Positions 8,082 to 14,730 of a DNA stretch of 19,403 nucleotides are shown here, piece after piece. Origin of the DNA: CAZWEZ01 sp964632795 (GTDB lineage Bacteria > Pseudomonadota > Alphaproteobacteria > Rhodospirillales > 2-02-FULL-58-16); assembly GCA_964632795.1 (NCBI GenBank), contig CAZWEZ010000072.1, positions 1 to 19,403 on the forward strand. The letters run 5' to 3'. Under the pieces are notes generated by a model, which saw only the letters and a program-made list of their open reading frames with translations, ran no database searches and was not told where the DNA came from. Position 1 is the first letter of the stretch, and each line of letters opens with the position of its first letter. Both the position numbers and the translations under genes were made by a program.

Positions 8082-9506
8082 TCAGACCAGGTCGGCCTCC
8101 CAGGAGATCCTGGTGCCCTCCCGGGGTTCGGGGATCACCTGGTTGCGGCCCGCGTTCTTGGCCTGATAGAGGGCCTCGTCGGCCCTCTTGAGGAGGGCCT
8201 CCGAGGTCGCGCCCCCGCTCTCGTCGGCGGCGACGCCGATGCTGACCGTCACCCAGACCCCCTCTTTCGAATCGGTTTCGGCGATGGGCCGTTCGGCGAT
8301 CTTGGCGCGCAGGCGCTCGGCCACCGCCACCGCCACCTCAAGAGAGGTGTCGGGCATCACCACCACGAACTCCTCGCCGCCGTAGCGGGCCGCCAGATCG
8401 AACCCGCGGACGTTGCGGGCGATGCGCTGGGCGACCCCGCACAGCGCCTTGTCGCCGATCGCGTGGCCGTGGGAGTCGTTGGTCGACTTGAAGTGGTCGA
8501 TGTCGATCATCAGCAGGCACAGGGGTTTCTCGGTGTTCGCCATGCGCTGCATGACCGCTTCCAGGTGGGTGTTCAGGTAGCGCCGGTTGTGGAGCCCGGT
8601 GAGGCTGTCGGTGAGGGCCAGGGACAGGCTGTGCAGGAAGTTGGCGTGCAGGCGGTCCTGATAGCGTTTGCGCCGGACCTGGGTGCGGACCCGGGCCAGG
8701 AACTCCTCGTCGTCCAGGGGGCGGAGGATGAAGTCGTTGACCCCCAGTTCCAGGGCCTTGAGCAGGCGATCCATGTTCTCTTCGCCGCCGATCAGCAGGA
8801 TCGGCAACAGGCGGGTCTCTTCGCGCGAGCGGAACTGCGAACACAGGCGCAGGGCATCCTCGCTTTCGTCGGCGATGCCGACGATCAGCACGTCGGCGTC
8901 GGCCTTGGCCACCTTGTCGACGACACTCCCGGCGTTGGGCCCGGTGTTGGGGAGGACGGTGACGCTGTCGTGATCCCTCGACAGCACCCGGCGGATGTTG
9001 GAGGTCTCGATGGGGCTGTCGTCGATCAGCATGATCCGGGCGCTCCCGGTGCCGTCGATGACGACGACGTCGCGGTCGAGGGGAAAGCCCAGCTTGAGGG
9101 TGGTTTCCTCGCGCATCCGCCACTGGTCCAGCATCCGCTTCATGCGGATGAGGGAGCGGATGCGGGCGAACAGCATGTCGTCGCTGACCGGCTTGGTCAG
9201 GAAGTCGTCAGCCCCGGCCTCGAGGCCCCGCACCCGGTCGGCGGTGTCGCTCAGCGCCGTCACCATGACCACCGGGATGTGGGTGGTCGCCGGGGCGTCC
9301 TTGATCCGCCGGCAGACCTCGAAACCGTCCATGCCGGGCATCATCACGTCGAGCAGGACCAGGTCGGGTTCCTGGTCGCCGACCATGTCGAGGGCGGACC
9401 GGCCGTCGGGGGCGGTCAGGACGTCGTAGTATTCGCCGCTCAACTTGGCGGCCAGCACCTTGATGCTGGGCAGCATATCGTCGACGATGAGAATGCGCGC
9501 CGGCAT
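8082..9506 (-). CDS. PleD-like response regulator, REC-REC-GGDEF diguanylate cyclase
   Basis: This 474-residue protein makes cyclic di-GMP from two GTP. Receiver 1 (residues about 3-118) is complete: D9 and D10, phosphoacceptor D53 in LLDVMMPGMDG, T83 and K105 in LTKP. Receiver 2 (about 156-272) is degenerate: the phosphoacceptor position reads VLIVGIADES and lacks the Asp, as in the adaptor receiver of Caulobacter PleD. The cyclase domain (about 310-465) has LTDSLTGLHNRRYL, DIDHFKSTNDSHGH and an active GGEEF at 376-380, with an inhibitory-site RGFD at 367-370 exactly five residues before it, so product inhibition is expected. ATG 9506 has GAGAG 8 nt upstream. No divK lies beside it, unlike in Caulobacter. 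A CRP-like operator is about 100 bp upstream. Confidence 0.94.
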   Translation of the reverse strand: MPARILIVDDMLPSIKVLAAKLSGEYYDVLTAPDGRSALDMVGDQEPDLVLLDVMMPGMDGFEVCRRIKDAPATTHIPVVMVTALSDTADRVRGLEAGADDFLTKPVSDDMLFARIRSLIRMKRMLDQWRMREETTLKLGFPLDRDVVVIDGTGSARIMLIDDSPIETSNIRRVLSRDHDSVTVLPNTGPNAGSVVDKVAKADADVLIVGIADESEDALRLCSQFRSREETRLLPILLIGGEENMDRLLKALELGVNDFILRPLDDEEFLARVRTQVRRKRYQDRLHANFLHSLSLALTDSLTGLHNRRYLNTHLEAVMQRMANTEKPLCLLMIDIDHFKSTNDSHGHAIGDKALCGVAQRIARNVRGFDLAARYGGEEFVVVMPDTSLEVAVAVAERLRAKIAERPIAETDSKEGVWVTVSIGVAADESGGATSEALLKRADEALYQAKNAGRNQVIPEPREGTRISWEADLV

Positions 9507-9607
9507 GGGCGATGCTCTCGTCCTAGTGGTCTAAGTCTAACATATGGCACCCCTACGATGACGTTGCGAGGCTTCCGGACATCGTCGCCGTTTGCCCATG
9601 ATCGGTA

Positions 9608-9623
9608 AGTGACGGCGATCACA
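9608..9623. promoter_or_regulatory. CRP-type operator upstream of the diguanylate cyclase gene
   Basis: The bases read AGTGA-CGGCGA-TCACA, which matches the CRP consensus TGTGA-N6-TCACA at every position but the first. The site lies in the 130-bp gap between the end of the Crp-type gene and the start of the cyclase gene, about 100 bp upstream of the cyclase ATG. The regulator next door keeps the GTGA-reading residues. A position this far upstream would suit activation, depending on where transcription starts, which cannot be seen. Confidence 0.6.
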
Positions 9624-9636
9624 GGGGGCGGTTTTT

Positions 9637-10335
9637 TTATTCACCTCTCACCTCCTCGACCATACTCTTGAGGCGTTGCAGGTCGCGGATCACCAGGATG
9701 TCCTTCTTGCGCTCGACGATGCCCTTGCGGGCGAGGTCGTTCATCACCCGGGCCACGGTCTCGCGGGTGGTGCTGATCAGGCTGGCGATGTCGCCGTGGA
9801 TGGGCATCGGGTCGATCACCGCCATGCTGTCGTCGTCCTTCGATTGCACCGCCTCGCGCAGCAGTTCGGCGTGGACCCGGTTGTTGGCGCCCAGCGTGCT
9901 CAGCTCCATGATCCGTTCGTTGGAGACCCGCACCACTCCGGCCAGGTTCTTCATCACCTTGAGGGCCATCGGCGGGTGTTTCTCGAGCACCGCGAGGAAG
10001 TGGGCGGGGGGCAGGGCGGCGATCAGGCTTTCGCTCAGGGCGACCACCCTGGCCGAGCGGGGCTGGCCGTCGAGCGCCGCCAGCTCGCCGAAATAACTGC
10101 CCTCGGGGAGCACGTGGAGGGTGATCCCGCGGCCCATGAAGGAGTAGTTGACCACCCGCACCTGGCCCTGGATCAGGAAGAAGACGTCGGTGGACTTGCT
10201 CTGGCGGTCGAAGATCTGCTGGTGGGGAAGGTAGCGCTTGAACCGGCAAAGCCGTTCCAGCTCTTCGAGTTCCTTGGGTTTCAGATCCTTCAGGAGTTCA
10301 ATCCCCGCCAGCTTGCTCGAAGCGCTATCCGGCAC
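9637..10335 (-). CDS. Crp/Fnr-family transcription regulator, cAMP-receptor type
   Basis: The protein has an N-terminal cyclic-nucleotide-binding beta-roll and a C-terminal winged helix. The pocket reads GSYFGELAALDGQPRSARVVA, with the Glu and the Arg-Ser pair that contact cAMP in E. coli CRP. The recognition helix reads TTRETVARVMNDLARKGIV; its R-E-x-x-x-R spacing is that of CRP, which reads TGTGA half-sites. It lacks the N-terminal cysteine cluster of Fnr. GTG 10335 is preferred to the in-frame GTG 10341, because AAGGAGG directly touches 10341 but is 6 nt from 10335; this gives 232 residues. It is divergent from the glycosyltransferase gene (110 bp apart). The effector is inferred, not proven; c-di-GMP-binding Crp relatives also exist. 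Confidence 0.9.
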   Translation of the reverse strand: MPDSASSKLAGIELLKDLKPKELEELERLCRFKRYLPHQQIFDRQSKSTDVFFLIQGQVRVVNYSFMGRGITLHVLPEGSYFGELAALDGQPRSARVVALSESLIAALPPAHFLAVLEKHPPMALKVMKNLAGVVRVSNERIMELSTLGANNRVHAELLREAVQSKDDDSMAVIDPMPIHGDIASLISTTRETVARVMNDLARKGIVERKKDILVIRDLQRLKSMVEEVRGE

Positions 10336-10445
10336 GATCACCCTCCTTGCGGCCCGGTACCCGTGCTACAAGCTAATCCGGGAGATGGCGGGGGCGAAGA
10401 AAAAAAGGTTGCCGGGGATGTTATATTGGCGCTGGAAACGGTCGG

Positions 10446-11411
10446 ATGGGTGACATGAGGGATGCGAAAATCGCGGTCCTGTTGCCGTGTTACAACGAGG
10501 AGGCGGCGATCGGTTCGGTGGTCCGCGGCTTCACCGACGCCCTCCCGGGGGCCACCGTCTACGTCTACGACAACGACTCCAGCGACCGCACCCGCGAGGT
10601 GGCGGCGGCCGCCGGGGCGGTGGTGCGAGCGGAGGGGCGGCGGGGTAAGGGCCACGTGGTGCGGCGCATGTTCGCCGACATCGAGGCCGACGTCTACGTG
10701 CTGGCCGACGGCGACGACACCTACGACGCCCCCAGCGCCCCGAAGCTGGTCGAGCTGCTCATCGGGGACAACCTGGACATGGTGGTCGCCACCCGCTCGA
10801 GCGACGTCGAGGCGGGCGGGGACGGCGCCTACCGGCCCGGGCACCGCTTCGGCAACCGTCTGTTCACCGGCTACGTGGCCCTGCTGTTCGGTCACCAGTT
10901 CACCGACATCCTGTCCGGATACCGGGTGTTCTCGCACCGCTTCGTCAAGTCGTTCCCGTCCTTCGCCCGGGGCTTCGAGATCGAGACCGAGCTGACCATC
11001 CACAGCCTGGACCTGCGGCTGCCGGTCGGCGAGGCGGCGACGCCCTACCAGTCGCGGCCCCGGGGCTCGGCGAGCAAGCTGAACAGCGTCCAGGACGGAT
11101 TCAGGATCCTGGGGACGATCCTGTTCCTGCTCAAGGAGACCAAGCCGCTGCAGTTCTTTTCGACGCTGTTCGCGGTTCTGGCCCTGCTCTCGGCCGGTTT
11201 CGGCCTGCCCCTGCTGGTGACCTACGTCGAGACCGGGCTGGTGCCCCGCTTCCCGACCGCGATCCTGTCCACCGGCCTGATGCTACTGGCCTTCATCTGC
11301 CTGTCCTCGGGCCTGATCCTGGACAGCGTCAGCCGCGGCCGCCGGGAATCCAAGCAACTCCGCTACCTGTCCCTGCCCTCGATCCGCGAGGCGCTCGAGG
11401 AACGGGAGTGA
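10446..11411 (+). CDS. Family 2 glycosyltransferase with C-terminal membrane segments
   Basis: This 321-residue protein resembles dolichyl-phosphate mannosyltransferase-type GT2 enzymes, which move a sugar from a nucleotide donor onto a membrane lipid carrier. The N-terminal GT-A domain (about residues 8-230) has the opening KIAVLLPCYNEEAAIGSV, YDNDSSDRT and the metal-binding ADGDDTYD; GNRLFTGYVALLFG and TDILSGYRVFSHRFVKS are also typical. Two hydrophobic segments follow (about 236-262 and 272-293), with the C-terminus presumably in the cytoplasm. ATG 10446 and ATG 10455 are both possible starts; neither has a strong ribosome site. It stands alone, with no other cell-surface glycan genes beside it, so its product cannot be named. 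Confidence 0.9.
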   Translation: MGDMRDAKIAVLLPCYNEEAAIGSVVRGFTDALPGATVYVYDNDSSDRTREVAAAAGAVVRAEGRRGKGHVVRRMFADIEADVYVLADGDDTYDAPSAPKLVELLIGDNLDMVVATRSSDVEAGGDGAYRPGHRFGNRLFTGYVALLFGHQFTDILSGYRVFSHRFVKSFPSFARGFEIETELTIHSLDLRLPVGEAATPYQSRPRGSASKLNSVQDGFRILGTILFLLKETKPLQFFSTLFAVLALLSAGFGLPLLVTYVETGLVPRFPTAILSTGLMLLAFICLSSGLILDSVSRGRRESKQLRYLSLPSIREALEERE

Positions 11412-11432
11412 TGCCTGGAACAGTTTTTTCAA

Positions 11433-11579
11433 GACACGGATGAACACGGATGAACACGGATAAAAAAAGAGTGAGTGCGAAATTTAATGACGATCAATAA
11501 AGTATAACAACATTATAGTATTCTTATATGATAGGATAATAAATATATTATTTCTATGTTATACGTGTTCATCCGTGTC
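11433..11579. repeat. 147-bp AT-rich element bounded by 16-bp inverted repeats
   Basis: The bases at 11433-11448 (GACACGGATGAACACG) are the exact reverse complement of 11564-11579. The left end continues as a 10-bp tandem repeat, ACACGGATGA given twice followed by ACACGGATAA. The interior of about 115 bp is very AT-rich and contains no credible gene. The element fills most of the 182-bp gap between the convergent glycosyltransferase and mmcQ-type genes. It may be a remnant of a non-autonomous element or a foreign insertion. Confidence 0.8.
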
Positions 11580-11593
11580 ATTTATCTTATTCT

Positions 11594-11935
11594 TTACGGC
11601 CGCTTCGCCCTCGGCAGACCGGCGACCACCAGGTCGTAGGAGTGGTCGATGAATTCCAGCATCTCGGCCTCGGCGATGGTGCCGTCGATCACCACCGTGT
11701 TCCAGTGGCGTTTGTTCATGTGGTAGCCGGGGGTGATCGCCGCGAAGACGTCGCGCAGCATCAGGGCGCGGTCGGGGTCGCATTTGACGTTGAAGCGCAA
11801 CGGCTCGCGCAACGGCGAGGAGAGCAGGAACATCTTGCCGGCGACCTTGAACACCGCCGTGGTCTCGTCGAAGGGGCTCTCCTCGACGGCGCCCGCCTTG
11901 GACAGCGCATAGGCGCGCAGGTCCTCGAAGGTCAT
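11594..11935 (-). CDS. MmcQ/YjbR-family protein
   Basis: This 113-residue protein matches the MmcQ/YjbR (CyaY-like fold) family in length and pattern: TFEDLRAYALSKAGAVEESPFDETTAVFKVAGKMF, then FNVKCDPDRALMLRD, ITPGYHMNKRHWNTVVIDG and LEFIDHSYDLVVAGLP. Members are presumed DNA-binding, but no process has been firmly assigned. ATG 11935 must be the start, because TAA directly precedes it in frame. No Shine-Dalgarno sequence is visible; the bases upstream belong to the 159-bp palindromic element that starts 5 bp away, so the native leader seems to have been lost. Translation may be weak or leaderless. Confidence 0.88.
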   Translation of the reverse strand: MTFEDLRAYALSKAGAVEESPFDETTAVFKVAGKMFLLSSPLREPLRFNVKCDPDRALMLRDVFAAITPGYHMNKRHWNTVVIDGTIAEAEMLEFIDHSYDLVVAGLPRAKRP

Positions 11936-11939
11936 TTAA

Positions 11940-12098
11940 TACCAAGGTGCACTGATAATGACCCATAGAGACGGCTTTCCAGGGCTTTCGCCCTTGAGCG
12001 TGGCCCGCCGTGATGGCGGCCCATCACAAGGGCCGCGCGACGCTGTCCGAAAGCCTTGGAAAGCCGTCTCTATGGGTCATTATCAGTGCTCCTTGGTA
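11940..12098. mobile_element. 159-bp MITE-like nested palindromic element
   Basis: Terminal inverted repeats of 51 bp (11940-11990 and 12048-12098) match at 49 positions. They begin TACCAAGG and end CCTTGGTA, and the ends include TA, which would fit TA target duplication as made by IS630/mariner-type transposases. The interior holds two further hairpins: AGGGC-TTTC-GCCCT at 11981-11994, and GTGATGGcggcCCATCAC at 12010-12027 inside GGCCC/GGGCC (12002-12006 and 12030-12034). No transposase is encoded. The right repeat gives the final codons and stop of thiY; the left end abuts mmcQ. It appears to be non-autonomous, and its mobilising enzyme is not in the window. Confidence 0.88.
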
Positions 12099-13035
12099 TA
12101 AGCTCCACCGCGTAGGTGTCGAGCGGCGCGATCTCGTCTATCAACCCGTTGTCCTTCATGAAGCGGGCGAAGCGTTCGTATCTCGCGCGATCCAGTGCCC
12201 CCGGGTGCTTGGCGAAATAGGGCAGGGTGTCGCGCCAGGCGCGGCGGTTGAGCTCGTTGTCGAGCTCGGGGCGGCCTTCGATGAACAGGGTCCAGGCCCA
12301 GTCGGGGTCGGCGGTCATGAAGGCGATGGCGCGCTCCAGGGCGGCCAGGAAGCGGGGCAGGCGGGGATCGTCGAGGGCGGTGCGACGGGCAAGGAGAATC
12401 AGTTCGTCGTACGCCGGGACGCCCTCGTCCTCGACGAAAAACGCCCGGCCGGGGTGGCCGTCGAGGTCCATCTGGTTGAGCTCGAAGTTGCGGAAAGCGC
12501 CGATCACCGCGTCCACCTGGCCCGACATCAGCGCCGGCGACAGGGAGAAGTTGACATTGACCAGGGTGACGTCGTCCAGGGTCAGGCCGTGCCTGGCCAG
12601 CATCGCCCCCAGCATCGCCTCCTCCATGCCGCCCACCGAATAGCCGACCTTGCGGCCCTCGAGGTCGGCGATGGATTCGATCGGGCCGTCCGCCAGCACG
12701 ACCAGCGAATTCAACGGGTTGTCGACCAAAGTGCCGATGCGCGCCAGGCCCAGCCCGGCCGCGCTCTGCATGTAGAGCTGGGGCTGATACGAGATCGCCA
12801 CCTCGGCCAGGCCGGCGGCGACGAACTTGGGCGGGTCGTTGGGGTCGGCCGGGGCGATCAGCTCGACCTCCAGCCCGGCCTCGGCGAAGTACCCCAGCTC
12901 GGCGGCCACGAACAGCGGCCCGTGGTCGGGGTTGACGAACCAGTCGAGCAGTACGGTCATCCGCTCGGCGGCGGACGCCCCGGCGGCCACCGTCAGCGAC
13001 AAGGCCAGCCCGAGCGCGGCGATCAACGAACGCAT
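12070..13035 (-). CDS. thiY: Thiamin-precursor pyrimidine ABC transporter, substrate-binding protein
   Basis: This 321-residue protein of the NMT1/THI5-like family binds pyrimidine precursors of thiamin (formylaminopyrimidine in Bacillus ThiY). A signal peptide is clear: LIAALGLALSLTVAAGASA, with cleavage likely near residue 22. Mature motifs are MTVLLDWFVNPDHGPLFVAAELGYFAEAGLEVELI, the FVAAGLAEVAISYQPQL segment and GRKVGYSVGGMEEAMLGAML. ATG 13035 has AGGAG 7 nt upstream. It is 12 nt after the permease gene and is the last gene of the riboswitch-controlled operon. The last ten residues, LIPRSTDNDP, and the stop come from the 159-bp element, so the native C-terminus was altered; the binding fold looks intact. 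The role depends on homology plus the TPP riboswitch. Confidence 0.9.
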   Translation of the reverse strand: MRSLIAALGLALSLTVAAGASAAERMTVLLDWFVNPDHGPLFVAAELGYFAEAGLEVELIAPADPNDPPKFVAAGLAEVAISYQPQLYMQSAAGLGLARIGTLVDNPLNSLVVLADGPIESIADLEGRKVGYSVGGMEEAMLGAMLARHGLTLDDVTLVNVNFSLSPALMSGQVDAVIGAFRNFELNQMDLDGHPGRAFFVEDEGVPAYDELILLARRTALDDPRLPRFLAALERAIAFMTADPDWAWTLFIEGRPELDNELNRRAWRDTLPYFAKHPGALDRARYERFARFMKDNGLIDEIAPLDTYAVELIPRSTDNDP

Positions 13036-13047
13036 GTCATGTCTCCT

Positions 13048-13809
13048 TCATTGGCCGTCGTCGGCAGGGTTGGTCTCGGCCTGCCAGGGCAGAGCCCGGC
13101 GCAGCGCCCAGTCGACGGCGAAGTAAAGTCCGACGGCGATGCCGGCCAGCACCACCAGGGCGGCGAACATCAACGAAAGCTGCGAACGGGCGTTGGCGTG
13201 CAGCATCAGATAGCCGAGCCCGGCGCTGGCCCCCACCCACTCGCCGACCACCGCCCCGATGGGGGCCACCGCGGCGGCCACCCTGAGCCCCGAGGCCAGC
13301 GCCGGCAGGGCGGCCGGGATCCGCACGTGGCGGAGCACCGCCCATCGCCCGCCGCCCATGGTCCGGGCTAGATCCAGCCACCCCGGCTCGGTGCGGCGCA
13401 GGCCGTCGAAGAAGGCGGCGGTGACCGGGAAGTAGATGATCAGGGTCGCCATCGCCACCTTGGACGCTATCCCGAAGCCCAGCCAGATGACCAGGATCGG
13501 GGCCAGGGCGAACACCGGGATCGCCTGGCTGATCACCAGCACCGGCAGCAGCCAGCGCCGGGCGGAGCGGAAGTAGGCCATGCTCAGGGCGCTGGCCACC
13601 CCCAGCGCCGTGCCCAGGAGCAGTCCGAAGACGATCTCCGACAGCGTCCGCAGGCCATGGCCGGCCAGCATCGGGGCGTTGTCGATCAGGCTGGCGGCGA
13701 CCCGGGCCGGCGGCGGCAGGATGAACGGCTCGACCCCGGTCGCCCACACCACGAACTGCCACGCGGCGACCAGCCCGGCGACGATGATCAGGGGACGGAG
13801 CACCCTCAC
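13048..13809 (-). CDS. thiX: Thiamin-precursor ABC transporter permease
   Basis: This 253-residue inner-membrane permease of the binding-protein-dependent type starts MRVLRPLIIVAGLVAAWQFVVW. It has about six membrane segments and the EAA-type cytoplasmic loop ARTMGGGRWAVLRHVRIPAALPALASGLRVA, which docks on the ATPase. The frame stays open upstream for another 190 codons, but these lie antiphase within the ATPase gene. GTG 13809 is chosen because it forms the 4-base GTGA overlap with the ATPase stop (13806-13809), a standard sign of translational coupling. With the ATPase and the binding protein it makes a complete importer for a thiamin pyrimidine precursor, under control of the upstream TPP riboswitch. 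Confidence 0.92.
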   Translation of the reverse strand: MRVLRPLIIVAGLVAAWQFVVWATGVEPFILPPPARVAASLIDNAPMLAGHGLRTLSEIVFGLLLGTALGVASALSMAYFRSARRWLLPVLVISQAIPVFALAPILVIWLGFGIASKVAMATLIIYFPVTAAFFDGLRRTEPGWLDLARTMGGGRWAVLRHVRIPAALPALASGLRVAAAVAPIGAVVGEWVGASAGLGYLMLHANARSQLSLMFAALVVLAGIAVGLYFAVDWALRRALPWQAETNPADDGQ

Positions 13810-14567
13810 GGCGCCTCTCCGGCGGCCTCGGCGAGCCGCGTCAGCAGCTCCGCCTGGTGGCGCAGGATGTCGGGATCGGCGACGTCGCGGGGCGGCGCCC
13901 CGGCCGGCTCGATGGGCGGCCCCAGCCGCGCCGGGCGGCCGGACATGACGTGGACGTGGTGGCCGAGCCTGAGCGCCTCCAGCGGATCGTGGGTCACCAG
14001 CAGCACCGTGCGCCCGGCCAGCAGCCCGGCGGCCAGCGCCTGCAGGCGGTGCCGGGTGATGGCGTCCAGCGCCGAGAACGGTTCGTCCATCAGCACCACC
14101 GGGCGGTCCTCCATCAGGGTCCGGGCGAGGGCGACGCGCTGGCGCTGGCCGCCCGACAGCGCCCCCGGGCGGTGGTCCGCCTGGGCGGCCAGCCCGACCT
14201 GGTCGAGCAGTGCCTTGGCCTGTTCTTCGGTGCCCCGAGACTCGCCGCGCAGGCGGTGGCCCAGGGTCACGTTGCCGAGCACGCTCAGCCACGGCAACAG
14301 AAGGTCCTGCTGGCCCATGTAGGCGGCGCGCCCGGCCAGCGGCACACCGTCGCCGCACCTCACCCGGCTGTCCGACCACGGCCCGACCAACCCGGCGACC
14401 AGCCGCAGCAGGCAGGTCTTGCCGACCCCGCTGGGCCCCAGCAGGCAGGTCCAGCGACCGGCCGGCAACTCGACGTCCAGGTCCTCGAACAGGGGACGGC
14501 CGCCGAAATCGAGGTGGGCGGCGTGGACCGAAACGCTGATCGGCGGGGAGGGGTCTGGAGCGTCCAT
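13806..14567 (-). CDS. thiZ: Thiamin-precursor ABC transporter ATP-binding protein
   Basis: This 253-residue ABC ATPase is complete: Walker A GPSGVGKT, Q-loop in YMGQQDLLLPW, signature LSGGQRQRVALARTL, Walker B VVLMDEPFSALD and switch His in LLVTHDPLEALRL. It resembles the nitrate/taurine/ThiZ branch of importer ATPases. It powers uptake through the permease whose start overlaps its stop by 4 nt. ATG 14567 lies about 10 nt after the TPP aptamer. The riboswitch points to a thiamin precursor as cargo rather than taurine or nitrate. Confidence 0.92.
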   Translation of the reverse strand: MDAPDPSPPISVSVHAAHLDFGGRPLFEDLDVELPAGRWTCLLGPSGVGKTCLLRLVAGLVGPWSDSRVRCGDGVPLAGRAAYMGQQDLLLPWLSVLGNVTLGHRLRGESRGTEEQAKALLDQVGLAAQADHRPGALSGGQRQRVALARTLMEDRPVVLMDEPFSALDAITRHRLQALAAGLLAGRTVLLVTHDPLEALRLGHHVHVMSGRPARLGPPIEPAGAPPRDVADPDILRHQAELLTRLAEAAGEAP

Positions 14568-14575
14568 GGACTCAC

Positions 14576-14663
14576 TATTCCTACGCCGGCATTAACCGGA
14601 TCAGGTTCAAGGGGTCGTCCCGAAGACCTCTCAGCCGGACACGGGCGTGCCGGCTCCCCCTAG
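14576..14663 (-). promoter_or_regulatory. TPP riboswitch (THI element) controlling thiZXY
   Basis: Read on the minus strand, the conserved THI-box blocks occur in order: GGGGGAGCC, GGCTGAGAGG (14627-14636), a variable hairpin with a TTCG loop, ACCCCTTGAACCTGATC, GGTTAATGCC and GGCGTAGGAATAG. The aptamer ends about 10 nt before the thiZ ATG, leaving no room for a separate terminator hairpin. The only purine-rich ribosome site, AGGAA, falls in its 3' strand. Translational shut-off on TPP binding is therefore the likely mechanism, an inference from geometry. A TATAGT on the same strand (14672-14677) could be its -10 box. Confidence 0.95.
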
Positions 14664-14730
14664 CAGTTTCCACACTATACGATATTACGCCTATCGGCTA
14701 TAGAGCCGTATCCAAAAGGATGCCCGATCC

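Noticed and set aside
4471..8166. Very long plus-strand open frame opposite the AsmA-like gene
   Set aside because: It is a low-complexity Gly/Arg/Asp-rich shadow of a recognised gene. Only its neighbour frame around 5378-5523 matters, for the inversion argument.
9440..9622. 60-codon minus-strand ORF before the diguanylate cyclase gene
   Set aside because: It overlaps the cyclase start out of frame, lacks a ribosome site and resembles nothing.
11559..11966. 135-codon minus-strand ORF overlapping the mmcQ-type gene
   Set aside because: It is a shadow frame of the recognised MmcQ/YjbR protein and begins within the palindromic element.
14695..14708. Purine riboswitch in the guaA leader
   Set aside because: Only one 5-bp hairpin is present; the three-way junction and conserved loops of purine aptamers are missing.
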